A stretch of 8,554 nucleotides of DNA from assembly GCA_016462375.1 (NCBI GenBank), contig JAEMTJ010000036.1, forward strand, positions 1 to 8,554. The letters run 5' to 3'. A program made the translations under genes and the position numbers. Origin of the DNA: Rhodoluna sp. (GTDB taxonomy: Bacteria; Actinomycetota; Actinomycetes; Actinomycetales; Microbacteriaceae). The notes beneath the pieces are model-generated. The model was given only the letters and a program-made list of their open reading frames with translations, ran no database searches and was not told the DNA's origin. Positions 1 to 8,018 of this stretch are shown here, one piece after another. Positions within the stretch are counted from its first letter, which is position 1. The number at the start of each line of letters is the position of its first letter.

Positions 1-2591
1 GCTAAAACAACGCCGGTAACCGACAGCTCAGCGCCAGCGGCTAGCTTTAGATTCTGGATCCGCCCAGCTGCCTTTAGGTCAGCAATCAGAAGCTCTAGGC
101 GGCTAATAGTCGCCTCTGGAGCATTGAGTGTTGCTTCTAAGACGTCTGCCTTCATTGATGCCTTGGCATCGCTTTTGGCCTTGCGTGTTCCAAATAGGGC
201 AGTTGAGGCAAGTGGCAGTAGATCGAGGTTGGTTGAGTTAAGGCCTGCTGCTAATTCTTCAGCCTTAGGCCATGGGTTGCGGTGAATTGAACCAGCACCT
301 GTTTGCCACCAGGACCAAACCTCATCGGTAGCAAAAGGAAGGAATGGTGCAAAAAGTCTTAGCAGAGTAAGTAGTGCTGTTCTTAGGGCAACAAGTGCAG
401 AAGCCTGTTCCGCTTCATTGAAGCCACCTTGACCGTAAGCACGTTCCTTAACAAGTTCTAGATAGTCATCGGTGAAATTCCAGAAGAACTTCTCAGCTAC
501 CTCCAGTGCTTTGGTGTGGTCATATACATCGAATGCTGCCGTTGCTTCACTAACTACCTGAGCTAGGTTCAATAGCAAGCTCTCGTCAATAGGCTCGGTC
601 ACTATTGCTGTTGCAGCAGGTGCATCAAAACTGAGCACGAACTTAGCAGCGTTGAGAATCTTGATTGCTAGTCTTCTACCGTTTTTCATCTGGCCGGTAT
701 CAAATGCTGCGTCTGTTCCTAATCTCGCAGAAGCTGCCCAGTATCGAACTGCATCTGATGAATGCTCAACAAGGAGATCGTTAGGGGTAACAACGTTGCC
801 CTTAGATTTGGACATTTTTTTGCGATCAGGATCAAGAATCCAACCAGAGATGGCTGCATCAGACCAAGGCAAGACACCGTGCTCTTGTTGTGCTCTTAGA
901 ACTGTTGAGAACAACCAGGTTCTAATAATGTCTTGACCTTGTGGTCTTAGATCATATGGGAAGACCTTTTCAAACTTCTCTGGATCATCTAGCCAGCCAC
1001 CACCTAGTTGAGGGGTTAGGGAAGAGGTAGCCCAGGTGTCCATGATGTCGACTTCACCGATGAAACCATTAGCAACACCGCGTTGAGCTTCTGTGTATCC
1101 GGAAGGAACATCGGTAGATGGATCGATAGGTAGTACATCCTTTGTTGGAACAAGCACTTTGTCGAAGTCAGGATTACCTTCAGCGTCAAGTGCATACCAA
1201 ACTGGAATTGGTACACCAAAGAATCGTTGACGAGAAATCAACCAGTCACCGGTTAAACCATTGACCCAGTTCTCATAACGAACCTTCATAAAATCAGGGT
1301 GGAACTTAAGTTGCTTACCAAGATCCAGCAGTCGTTGACGCAGTTCCGCATCTCTTCCACCGTTACGGATGTACCACTGACGAGTTGACACGATTTCTAG
1401 TGGACGGTCACCTTTTTCAAAGAACTTCACCGGGTGAGTGATTGGCTTAGGTTCACCAACCATGTCACCTGATTCCATGAGCAGTTCAACGATTCTGGTC
1501 TTTGCAGAGAAAGTAGTTTTACCAGCTAGTTCTGCATAGATTTCTAAGCCCTTAGCATCATTGATTACATCAGGAGCTGTTGCAAGTAATCTGCCATCCC
1601 AACCGATGATTGCCCGGTTAGGCAGATCAAGTTCGCGCCACCAGATCACGTCGGTGAGATCACCAAATGTACAGATCATTGCAATACCTGAACCCTTATC
1701 AATCTGGGCTAGATGGTGAGAAAGGATAGGAACTTCAACGCCAAACAGCGGTGTTTTCACAGTCTTACCAAATAGTGGTTGGTATCTCTCATCATCTGGA
1801 TGAGCAACAAGAGCAACACAGGCAGGAATTAGTTCCGGTCTGGTTGTTTCGATAAAAACTTTTCCGTTCGGGCCATCAAAACCAATGCGGTGATATGCAC
1901 CTGGTTGATCTCTGTCCTCTAGTTCTGCTTGAGCAACAGCAGTTCTGAAAGTGACATCCCAAAGAGTTGGTGCCATTGACTGATAAGCCTCACCACGGGA
2001 GAGGTTATTTAAAAATGCCTGCTGAGAAACTTTTTGTGCAGAAGGAGATATGGTCTGGTAGGTCTGATCCCAGTCAACTGAGATACCAAGCTGACGCCAA
2101 AGTGCTTCAAACTGCAATTCATCTTCGGCAGTTAGCTTCTCGCAGAGCTCGATGAAGTTCTTTCTAGAAATAGGAATCTGATCAGCCGCTTTTGAAGACT
2201 TGTTATCTCCACCTTCGTAAGGGGGAGTGAAGTTCTCAAGGTATGGCAATGAAGGATCGCAGCGAACACCAAAGTAGTTCTGAACGCGACGCTCTGTTGG
2301 TAGACCATTGTCATCCCAACCCATCGGGTAGTAAACCTCTTTACCCTTCATACGCTGGTATCTAGCAACAACATCGGTATGGGTATAGCTAAAGACGTGA
2401 CCGACGTGCAAAGAACCCGAAACAGTCGGAGGAGGGGTGTCGATCGAGTAAACCTGAGCCCTGGTAGCTTCTCTTCTAAACCGGTAGGTTCCATCGGCTT
2501 GCCACTTAAGAGCCCATTTCTCCTCAAGGCCTTCTACCCCTACTTTTTCAGGGGTTGAGGCCGAGGCTCTGAAATCAGGGCTAGTGTTCAC
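1..2591 (-). CDS. valS: Valine--tRNA ligase (ValRS), 3' end cut by window edge
   Basis: Cytosolic class Ia aminoacyl-tRNA synthetase that attaches valine to tRNA-Val. The minus strand reads open for 863 codons from a GTG start at 2591 to the left edge. Visible motifs are HVGH at residues 62-65, a following MGWDDNGLPTE segment, the CP1 editing-domain motif TTRPE at 249-253, and KMSKS at 592-596 followed by KGN. A helical anticodon-binding region follows and then a short acidic/alanine-rich C-terminus. The family length is about 850-875 residues, so only a few codons should be missing. The GTG start is supported by GGAG eight bases upstream (2600-2603); an in-frame stop lies further upstream and no in-frame ATG lies between them. 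The nearby ATGs at 2605 and 2620 are in another frame and stop at once. The gene is divergent from ileS. The reading frame shows no frameshift, even across a run of seven A's just before the KMSKS methionine. Confidence 0.97.
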   Translation of the reverse strand, partial: MNTSPDFRASASTPEKVGVEGLEEKWALKWQADGTYRFRREATRAQVYSIDTPPPTVSGSLHVGHVFSYTHTDVVARYQRMKGKEVYYPMGWDDNGLPTERRVQNYFGVRCDPSLPYLENFTPPYEGGDNKSSKAADQIPISRKNFIELCEKLTAEDELQFEALWRQLGISVDWDQTYQTISPSAQKVSQQAFLNNLSRGEAYQSMAPTLWDVTFRTAVAQAELEDRDQPGAYHRIGFDGPNGKVFIETTRPELIPACVALVAHPDDERYQPLFGKTVKTPLFGVEVPILSHHLAQIDKGSGIAMICTFGDLTDVIWWRELDLPNRAIIGWDGRLLATAPDVINDAKGLEIYAELAGKTTFSAKTRIVELLMESGDMVGEPKPITHPVKFFEKGDRPLEIVSTRQWYIRNGGRDAELRQRLLDLGKQLKFHPDFMKVRYENWVNGLTGDWLISRQRFFGVPIPVWYALDAEGNPDFDKVLVPTKDVLPIDPSTDVPSGYTEAQRGVANGFIGEVDIMDTWATSSLTPQLGGGWLDDPEKFEKVFPYDLRPQGQDIIRTWLFSTVLRAQQEHGVLPWSDAAISGWILDPDRKKMSKSKGNVVTPNDLLVEHSSDAVRYWAASARLGTDAAFDTGQMKNGRRLAIKILNAAKFVLSFDAPAATAIVTEPIDESLLLNLAQVVSEATAAFDVYDHTKALEVAEKFFWNFTDDYLELVKERAYGQGGFNEAEQASALVALRTALLTLLRLFAPFLPFATDEVWSWWQTGAGSIHRNPWPKAEELAAGLNSTNLDLLPLASTALFGTRKAKSDAKASMKADVLEATLNAPEATISRLELLIADLKAAGRIQNLKLAAGAELSVTGVVL

Positions 2592-2599
2592 GCTTGAAG

Positions 2600-2603
2600 C
2601 TCC
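2600..2603 (-). promoter_or_regulatory. Shine-Dalgarno of valS
   Basis: The minus strand reads GGAG eight bases before the GTG codon at 2591. This is the feature that decides the valS start, because no ATG exists in the valS frame between the upstream in-frame stop and the conserved N-terminal region. Confidence 0.6.
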
Positions 2604-2631
2604 ATATTGTCGGGGTTCATTAAGATTAACA

Positions 2632-2660
2632 TTGACTTAGATACCTTTACGACCTAAAAC
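2632..2660 (+). promoter_or_regulatory. Possible ileS promoter (TTGACT-17-TAAAAC)
   Basis: TTGACT at 2632-2637 is a near-consensus -35 box, and TAAAAC at 2655-2660 lies after a 17-base spacer. The expected transcript start would be near 2667, only about six bases before the ileS ATG, so this promoter would give an almost leaderless mRNA. That is known to be tolerated in actinobacteria, but it would remove the weak SD at 2662-2667. The -10 match is imperfect, so this is tentative. Confidence 0.3.
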
Positions 2661-2672
2661 AAGAGAGCAGCC

Positions 2673-5600
2673 ATGTATCCCAAAAATAATGGAGCTTCTT
2701 TTGGCATTCGGGATGGGGTTCCAGCGAGCCCATCTTTCCCAGCCATTGAGGAGTCAATCCTCGAGTTTTGGGCTAAAGACAAGACCTTCCAGGCCTCTAT
2801 TGAACAGCGAAAAGACGAGAATGCACCTGAATTCGTCTTTTACGATGGCCCTCCCTTTGCTAACGGCTTGCCGCACTATGGCCATTTACTAACCGGCTAT
2901 GCCAAGGATTCAATCCCAAGGTTCAAGACAATGCAGGGTTTTAGGGTCGAAAGACGCTTCGGTTGGGATACCCACGGCCTGCCAGCTGAAGTTGAGGCTG
3001 AAAGACAACTAAAGATCTCAGGAAGACCTGAGATTGAAAAGTTCGGTATTGATAAGTTCAACGAATACTGCCGAACATCAGTCCTCAAATACACCAAAGA
3101 GTGGGAAACCTATGTGACCCGTCAGGCTCGTTGGGTTGATTTCGATAATGATTACAAAACTCTAGACACACCTTTCACCGAGTCAGTACTCTGGGCTTTC
3201 AAAGAACTACACAACAAAGGTTTGATCTACGAAGGCTTTAAAGTTCTTGCATACTGCTGGCGCTGTGAGACACCACTGTCTAACCACGAACTGCGTATGG
3301 ATGAAGATGTCTACAAAAACAGACAAGACCAAACAGTTACCGTTACCTTCCCAATTACTGAAGGTAAGTATGAAGGTGTAAAGATCCTAGCTTGGACAAC
3401 AACTCCTTGGACCCTGCCAACAAACTTTGCATTAGCTGTTGGGCCAAAAATTGAATATGCAGTCATTAATACTGCAACCGGTAAATACCTGTTAGCTAAA
3501 TCTCTGATTGCTAATCACCTCAAGGACTTTGGTTTTGAAGATGTTGATTCAGCGCTTGCAGCAGTCGAATCAACTGTTCTAGGTAAAGAACTTAATGGAA
3601 TCAAATACGAAAGACTATTTGATTACTACGCTGATGAAACAAAGTTTGATGTTAAGAATGCTTGGCAGGTAATTCTTGGTGACTATGTTGCTGATAATGA
3701 AGGAACCGGTATTGTCCACCAAGCTCCGGCATATGGTGAAGATGACCAAAAACTTTGTGAAGCTGCTGGTATTCCTGTTTATGTTTCAGTGAATGAACGT
3801 GGCGAATACAACTCAGTTATTACTGACTTTGTTGGACAGCATGTGTTTGAGGCAAATAAGCCAATCACTCAGAAGCTAAAGGACATGGGCAGACTGCTCA
3901 AGCAAGCAAGCTACGACCACCCATATCCACACTGTTACCGCTGCAAGAACCCACTGATCTATAAAGCTGTTTCTTCTTGGTTTGTTGAAACAACCAAACT
4001 AAAAGATCGCTTGCTTGAACTAAACCAAGAGATCAACTGGGTTCCAGAGCACACCAAAGATGGTTCATTCGGTAAATGGCTCGAAAACGTTAGAGATTGG
4101 GCTATTTCCCGCAACCGTTTCTGGGGAGCTCCAATTCCAGTTTGGAAATCAACTGACCCTAACTACCCGCGTCTAGATGTTTATGGTTCGCTTGATGATC
4201 TAGAGAAAGATTTTGGCGTTCGAATTGCAGATTTCCACCGACCAACCATTGACCACCTAACCAGAGTCAACCCTGATGACCCAACTGGTAAGTCCATGAT
4301 GGTTAGAGTGCCAGAAGTTCTAGACTGCTGGTTTGAATCAGGTTCAATGCCATTTGCTCAGGTGCACTATCCATTTGAAAATAGTGATTGGTTTGATAGC
4401 CATGCTCCTGGTGATTACATCGTTGAATACTCGGGTCAGACCAGAGGTTGGTTCTATACGCTGCACGTTTTATCAACTGCGTTATTTGATAGACCAGCTT
4501 TCAAGACCGCTGTCTCACACGGAATCGTTCTAGGTTCTGATGGTCAGAAGATGTCTAAGTCATTACGTAACTATCCAGATGTTAATGAAGTATTTGACCG
4601 TGATGGTTCAGATGCCATGCGTTGGTTCCTACTCTCTTCTCCAATCCTTCGAGGTGGCACCATGTCGGTAACCGAGCAGGGTATTCGTGAAGGCGTCAGA
4701 CAGGTGCTTCTGCCGATGTGGAATACCTATTACTTCTTTACCCTCTACGCCAATGCATCTAACTATGAAGCAAAGTTTGATTTAGGTAGCACTGATGTGC
4801 TTGATCGATATCTAGTTGCTAAGACTAGAGAAGTAATTGCTGGGGTATCGGCAGACCTAAATGCTTTTGACACCTTTGGCGCAGCAGCAAGACTTAGAGA
4901 CTTTACTGACATTTTGACCAACTGGTATGTCAGAAGATCTAGAGCTAGATTCTGGGATGGTGATAATCAGGCATTCGACACCTTGTATTCAGTTCTAGAA
5001 CTACTTACAAGAGTTGCAGCCCCACTACTGCCACTAATTACCGAAGAGGTCTACCAAGGTCTAACCGGTGGTAGATCAGTTCACCTAACCGAATGGCCAG
5101 ATGACGAGGCTCTAACTCGTGATGACAAGCTGGTTGAAGCAATGGACCAGGTGAGAATTGTTTCATCTGTTGCCAATGGCCTTCGTAAAGTAAATGGTCT
5201 TAGAGTCAGACTTCCACTTTCGAAGCTAACCGTGGTTACCAAGAATGCCGATGCACTAAGTGACTTTGTTGACATCATCGCTGAAGAGTTGAACGTCAAG
5301 TCAATTGATCTAGTTGAGCTTTCTTTGGATTCAACAACAGAGTTTGGTGTCATTAAGCGGTTGACTGTGAACTCTAGAGCTCTAGGTCCTCGAGTTGGTA
5401 AGCAAGTGCAGCAAATAATTGCGTCCTCTAAGTCAGGGGACTGGTCACAGACAGAGAACACAGTTACCTGTGGTGGCGTTGAGTTAGTTGAAGGTGAATA
5501 CGAAATCGATTTGGTTGCAGATCTAACCGATAGCGCAGAGTCAGTGAACCTAATTGGAATTCTTCCTTCAGGTGGCTTTGTATTGCTAGACCAAACCGTA

Positions 5601-5870
5601 ACTCCGGAACTTGAGGCTGAAGGAATTGCTAGAGATGTTATCCGAGCTGTTCAACAAGCACGTAAGGATGCTGATTTAGACGTCAGTGACCGCATCAAGT
5701 GTGTAATCACTAGCGTTCAAGTAGTACTAGATGCGATTGCAACTCACGAGGAACTAGTAAAAGCAGAAACTCTAACTCTGGAACTTGTTACTGCTCTTGG
5801 TGATGTTGAAGGTGAAGGAAGCACCGTAGGTGAAGAGCTTCCGATTGGCATTGTGGTGAACAAACTTTGA
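2673..5870 (+). CDS. ileS: Isoleucine--tRNA ligase, long eukaryote-like type (IleRS2)
   Basis: Cytosolic class Ia synthetase that charges tRNA-Ile, 1065 residues. Motifs in order: HYGH at 68-71 after the FYDGPPFANG lead-in; a CxxC at Cys195/Cys198; the CP1 editing domain with WTTTPWTLPTN at 241-251 and GEDD ending at Asp358 for hydrolysis of Val-tRNA-Ile; a second CxxC at Cys421/Cys424; KMSKS at 626-630; then the anticodon-binding domain and a long C-terminal extension. The paired CxxC motifs may bind zinc. The length and C-terminal extension match the IleRS2 group, which is intrinsically less sensitive to mupirocin than the roughly 930-residue bacterial IleRS1. The ATG at 2673 has only a weak AGAGAG at 2662-2667, but the N-terminus (MYPKNN then PSFPAIEE) looks normal for the family. 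It is probably the first gene of the unit continuing into folC. Confidence 0.98.
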   Translation: MYPKNNGASFGIRDGVPASPSFPAIEESILEFWAKDKTFQASIEQRKDENAPEFVFYDGPPFANGLPHYGHLLTGYAKDSIPRFKTMQGFRVERRFGWDTHGLPAEVEAERQLKISGRPEIEKFGIDKFNEYCRTSVLKYTKEWETYVTRQARWVDFDNDYKTLDTPFTESVLWAFKELHNKGLIYEGFKVLAYCWRCETPLSNHELRMDEDVYKNRQDQTVTVTFPITEGKYEGVKILAWTTTPWTLPTNFALAVGPKIEYAVINTATGKYLLAKSLIANHLKDFGFEDVDSALAAVESTVLGKELNGIKYERLFDYYADETKFDVKNAWQVILGDYVADNEGTGIVHQAPAYGEDDQKLCEAAGIPVYVSVNERGEYNSVITDFVGQHVFEANKPITQKLKDMGRLLKQASYDHPYPHCYRCKNPLIYKAVSSWFVETTKLKDRLLELNQEINWVPEHTKDGSFGKWLENVRDWAISRNRFWGAPIPVWKSTDPNYPRLDVYGSLDDLEKDFGVRIADFHRPTIDHLTRVNPDDPTGKSMMVRVPEVLDCWFESGSMPFAQVHYPFENSDWFDSHAPGDYIVEYSGQTRGWFYTLHVLSTALFDRPAFKTAVSHGIVLGSDGQKMSKSLRNYPDVNEVFDRDGSDAMRWFLLSSPILRGGTMSVTEQGIREGVRQVLLPMWNTYYFFTLYANASNYEAKFDLGSTDVLDRYLVAKTREVIAGVSADLNAFDTFGAAARLRDFTDILTNWYVRRSRARFWDGDNQAFDTLYSVLELLTRVAAPLLPLITEEVYQGLTGGRSVHLTEWPDDEALTRDDKLVEAMDQVRIVSSVANGLRKVNGLRVRLPLSKLTVVTKNADALSDFVDIIAEELNVKSIDLVELSLDSTTEFGVIKRLTVNSRALGPRVGKQVQQIIASSKSGDWSQTENTVTCGGVELVEGEYEIDLVADLTDSAESVNLIGILPSGGFVLLDQTVTPELEAEGIARDVIRAVQQARKDADLDVSDRIKCVITSVQVVLDAIATHEELVKAETLTLELVTALGDVEGEGSTVGEELPIGIVVNKL

Positions 5871-7225
5871 GCGAACAAGATGCGCTAAACAAGATTCGCG
5901 AAGTCGAAGCGTCTTTGATGGCTCGTATTCCAGAGCATAAGCTTCGTCCAAGATTAGAGCCAACTAAGCGTGCAGTTGAACTGTTGGGTGATCCGCAAAA
6001 GGCTTACCGGGTTATTCACGTCACTGGAACCAATGGTAAGACCAGTACTTCGAGAATCATCGAGAGAATTCTTAGAGAGCACGGTCTCAGAACCGGAAGA
6101 TTTACCAGCCCGCACCTGATTGATCTCAATGAACGCATCGCTTTAGATGGCGAACCAATCTCTAATGAGATTCTCTATGAAGTATTCAAAGACATTGAGC
6201 CAGTTCTAGACATGGTTGATCAAGAGCTACTTGCTCAAGGTGAATCAAGGCTTACTTTCTTTGAAGCATTAGCCGCTCTTGCCTTCGCAGCTTTTGCGGA
6301 TGCACCGATTGATGTTCTAGTGCTAGAAGTTGGTATGGGTGGGGAGTGGGATTCAACAAATGTTGCCGATGGCGATGTCGCGGTATTCACGCCGATTGAC
6401 CTAGATCACACTGAACGCCTCGGGGATACCATCACTGACATTGCAACTACTAAGGCTGGCATCATCAAAACTGGTGCAGCGGTGGTATCAGCAGTGCAAA
6501 CTAAAGAAGCGTTAGATGTTATTCAAGACCGAGCAACCACAGTTGCTGACACTTTGCGAGTTTTAGGCAGAGAGTTTGTTGTTACTGAATTCGAAGAGAC
6601 TGAAGCTGGAGTTACTTTCTCACTCAAGGGGCTGACCAACATATACAAAGATCTCTTTATTCCACTACACGGCGCTTATCAAGCTGCTAACGCTGCCGTT
6701 GCCATCGCAGCAGTTGAAGAGTTTCTGGGTTCAGCAACAGTTGCTATTCCAGATCACATTTTGAGGCCAGCGTTAGCTGATGTTTCTTCCCCTGGTAGAT
6801 TGCAGGTTATCTCTAAGAGCCCAAGAATCATCCTGGACGCAGCTCATAACCCACACGGTGCTAGATCGCTTGCTGAAGCTCTAGAGAACTCCTTTGGTTT
6901 GCCACACACTGTTGCAGTGATTTCTATTTTGAATGACAAGGATGTTCTTGGAGTGCTGAGTGCACTGGAGCCAGTAGTTGCTGAAGTAATCATTACCCAG
7001 TCCACTTCGGTCAGGGCAACTACTGCAGAGACTTTGGCAATAACTGCTCGTGAAATCTTTGGTGAAGAGCGGGTAAGTGTTGAAGGAGACTTCAGAGATG
7101 CGCTTAGCCTTGCTGAAGCCAAGCTACCGCCAACCCCTAATGCGACAATAGTGGTTACCGGTTCAATCAGTTTAATTGGTGATGTGCTTAAGTTCCGTCA
7201 AATACAGGAAGATGCTGATGTCTAA
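5867..7225 (+). CDS. folC: Bifunctional dihydrofolate synthase / folylpolyglutamate synthase
   Basis: ATP-dependent Mur-ligase-family enzyme. It adds glutamate to dihydropteroate to make dihydrofolate, then extends the polyglutamate tail of folates that retains them in the cytosol. The 452-residue product shows the P-loop GTNGKTS at 54-60, the EVGMGG motif at 154-159, His181 in DHTERLG, Lys196 in KAGIIK (the position carbamylated in this family) and DAAHNPHG at 324-331 in the C-terminal glutamate ligase domain. The start is TTG at 5867, overlapping the ileS stop as TTGA, with GGTGA a few bases upstream (5855-5859). An in-frame TGA at 5831-5833 excludes a longer form, and no ATG or GTG lies between it and the TTG. 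The next in-frame ATG (5917) would drop about 16 N-terminal residues. The 4-nt overlap suggests translational coupling to ileS. Confidence 0.96.
   Translation: MSEQDALNKIREVEASLMARIPEHKLRPRLEPTKRAVELLGDPQKAYRVIHVTGTNGKTSTSRIIERILREHGLRTGRFTSPHLIDLNERIALDGEPISNEILYEVFKDIEPVLDMVDQELLAQGESRLTFFEALAALAFAAFADAPIDVLVLEVGMGGEWDSTNVADGDVAVFTPIDLDHTERLGDTITDIATTKAGIIKTGAAVVSAVQTKEALDVIQDRATTVADTLRVLGREFVVTEFEETEAGVTFSLKGLTNIYKDLFIPLHGAYQAANAAVAIAAVEEFLGSATVAIPDHILRPALADVSSPGRLQVISKSPRIILDAAHNPHGARSLAEALENSFGLPHTVAVISILNDKDVLGVLSALEPVVAEVIITQSTSVRATTAETLAITAREIFGEERVSVEGDFRDALSLAEAKLPPTPNATIVVTGSISLIGDVLKFRQIQEDADV
7207..7211 (+). promoter_or_regulatory. Shine-Dalgarno choosing the DUF4233 start
   Basis: GGAAG lies at 7207-7211 inside the end of folC. 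It directly touches the ATG at 7212, too close to serve it, but sits six bases before the ATG at 7218. This favours 7218 as the start. Confidence 0.5.
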
Positions 7226-7604
7226 GAGATCTGTGCAGAGAAGCCTAGGTTCGATGGTTTTAGCCTTTGAGTCTTTTGTAGTCTTCTTTGGAACACTTGT
7301 TGCCTTTGGTCTAAAGGTTGCTGACCCAGCAACTGTCTGGAGTTTTGGTCTGATCTTCTCTGTCGTTTTAATTCTTACGCCTGGTGTTTTAGGTAGAAAG
7401 TATTCATACATATTCGCCTCACTTCTTCAGGTTCTGTTGCTAGTTGTCTCTTTCTATGTGCCTTGGATGATTTTGATTTCAGTAATCTTCGTTGGCTTCT
7501 GGGGTTGGGCAATGATTGCCGGAGCCACGATAGATCTAGCCAATAAGGCTCGTGAAAAGGTTGATACCTTTGAAATACCGATTGAAACCAAGGAGAGTAA
7601 GTAA
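7218..7604 (+). CDS. DUF4233 family small membrane protein
   Basis: Predicted 128-residue integral membrane protein of unknown function. The sequence fits the DUF4233 family, which is found almost only in actinobacteria between folC and ndk. After a basic N-terminus (MSKRSVQR) there are hydrophobic stretches at about residues 11-32, 40-57 and 63-104. The last is long enough for two helices, so four membrane segments are likely. A short charged cytoplasmic-looking tail (KAREKVDTFEI onward) ends the protein. I chose the ATG at 7218, which overlaps the end of folC by 8 nt, because of its SD spacing. The ATG at 7212 would add two residues; one at 7176 would add fourteen more residues with no family look. 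Its stop directly abuts the ndk ATG. Co-translation with folC and ndk is likely; no catalytic residues can be named. Confidence 0.9.
   Translation: MSKRSVQRSLGSMVLAFESFVVFFGTLVAFGLKVADPATVWSFGLIFSVVLILTPGVLGRKYSYIFASLLQVLLLVVSFYVPWMILISVIFVGFWGWAMIAGATIDLANKAREKVDTFEIPIETKESK
7590..7595 (+). promoter_or_regulatory. Shine-Dalgarno of ndk
   Basis: AAGGAG, the strongest ribosome binding site seen in the window, lies nine bases before the ndk ATG and within the last codons of the DUF4233 gene. It allows high ndk translation independent of the upstream gene. Confidence 0.65.
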
Positions 7605-8018
7605 ATGACTGAACAGACACTGGTTCTAATTAAGCCTGATGGTGTGAAGAGAAACCTCATCGGTGAAATCATCGCTCGCATTGAAGCTAAGGGTTACGTT
7701 GTTATCAATCTAAAGAAACTAACCCCCTCAAGAGAATTACTTGCTAAGCACTATGCCGAGCACGAAGGTAAGCCGTTCTATGAGCCACTAGTTGAGTTCA
7801 TGGCTTCAGGAGATGTTGTTGCGCTCAAGGTTGAAGGCAACAGAGTTATCGAAGGTTTTAGAGCAATGGCAGGAGCGACAGATCCAACAGTTGCACTCCC
7901 AGGAACTATCAGAGGCGACCTTGGTCGTGACTGGGGTTTAAAGGTTCAGCAAAATCTTGTTCATGGCTCAGACTCAGTTGAATCTGCAACTCGCGAACTA
8001 GATCTTTGGTTTAACTAA
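7605..8018 (+). CDS. ndk: Nucleoside diphosphate kinase
   Basis: Cytosolic enzyme that moves the gamma phosphate from ATP to other nucleoside diphosphates through a phosphohistidine, balancing NTP and dNTP pools. The 137-residue length is typical of bacterial Ndk. Visible features are the N-terminal TLVLIKPDGVKR strand and loop, the nucleotide-binding segment with GATDP near 90-94, RGD at 103-105, and the active-site motif NLVHGSDS with catalytic His120. The ATG follows the DUF4233 stop with no gap and has a good AAGGAG nine bases upstream. It is the last gene of the plus-strand run: the next gene is convergent and the two stop codons overlap (TAA at 8016-8018 against TAG on the other strand at 8017-8015). 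No intrinsic terminator with a T-tract follows, so transcription probably reads into the antisense of the neighbour. Confidence 0.98.
   Translation: MTEQTLVLIKPDGVKRNLIGEIIARIEAKGYVVINLKKLTPSRELLAKHYAEHEGKPFYEPLVEFMASGDVVALKVEGNRVIEGFRAMAGATDPTVALPGTIRGDLGRDWGLKVQQNLVHGSDSVESATRELDLWFN

Larger units (their letters stand above)
2592..2672. promoter_or_regulatory. Divergent valS/ileS promoter region
   Basis: These 81 bp are the only non-coding DNA between two head-to-head aminoacyl-tRNA synthetase genes and must hold signals for both unless transcription starts inside a coding region. The stretch is more AT-rich than the flanking genes. For ileS there is a TTGACT/TAAAAC pair (annotated separately) and an alternative actinobacterial-style -10 hexamer TAAGAT at 2621-2626. 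For valS I see no convincing -35/-10 pair; TAATCT on the minus strand (2623-2628) is a weak -10 candidate. There is no space for a T-box leader of usual size, and no T-box consensus was seen. Confidence 0.55.

Noticed and set aside
809..821. Run of seven T's (A's on the coding strand) next to KMSKS in valS as a possible frameshift or slippage site
   Set aside because: The frame reads cleanly through into KMSKSKGN and onward, so there is no evidence of a frameshift.
652..936. Plus-strand 94-residue ORF with a signal-peptide-like N-terminus (MRILIASLLPFF)
   Set aside because: It lies wholly antisense to the conserved catalytic core of valS, including the KMSKS region. The hydrophobic start is a by-product of the opposite frame, and no SD precedes it.
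2592..2672. Leader-peptide attenuator for valS
   Set aside because: The only mini-ORF has no Val codons, and I saw no terminator hairpin with a T-tract between it and valS.
5081..5461. Minus-strand 126-residue ORF inside ileS
   Set aside because: It is antisense to the C-terminal part of ileS and Ser/Thr/Leu-rich, as expected from the reverse reading of this coding sequence. No recognisable domain or ribosome binding site is seen.
6844..7122. Minus-strand 92-residue ORF inside folC
   Set aside because: It is antisense to the C-terminal ligase domain of folC and has low-complexity Ser/Ala/Thr composition with no family resemblance.
7176..7217. Longer DUF4233 start at 7176
   Set aside because: It would add 14 residues unlike the family N-terminus and overlap folC by 50 nt. 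The ATG at 7218 has a well-placed GGAAG.
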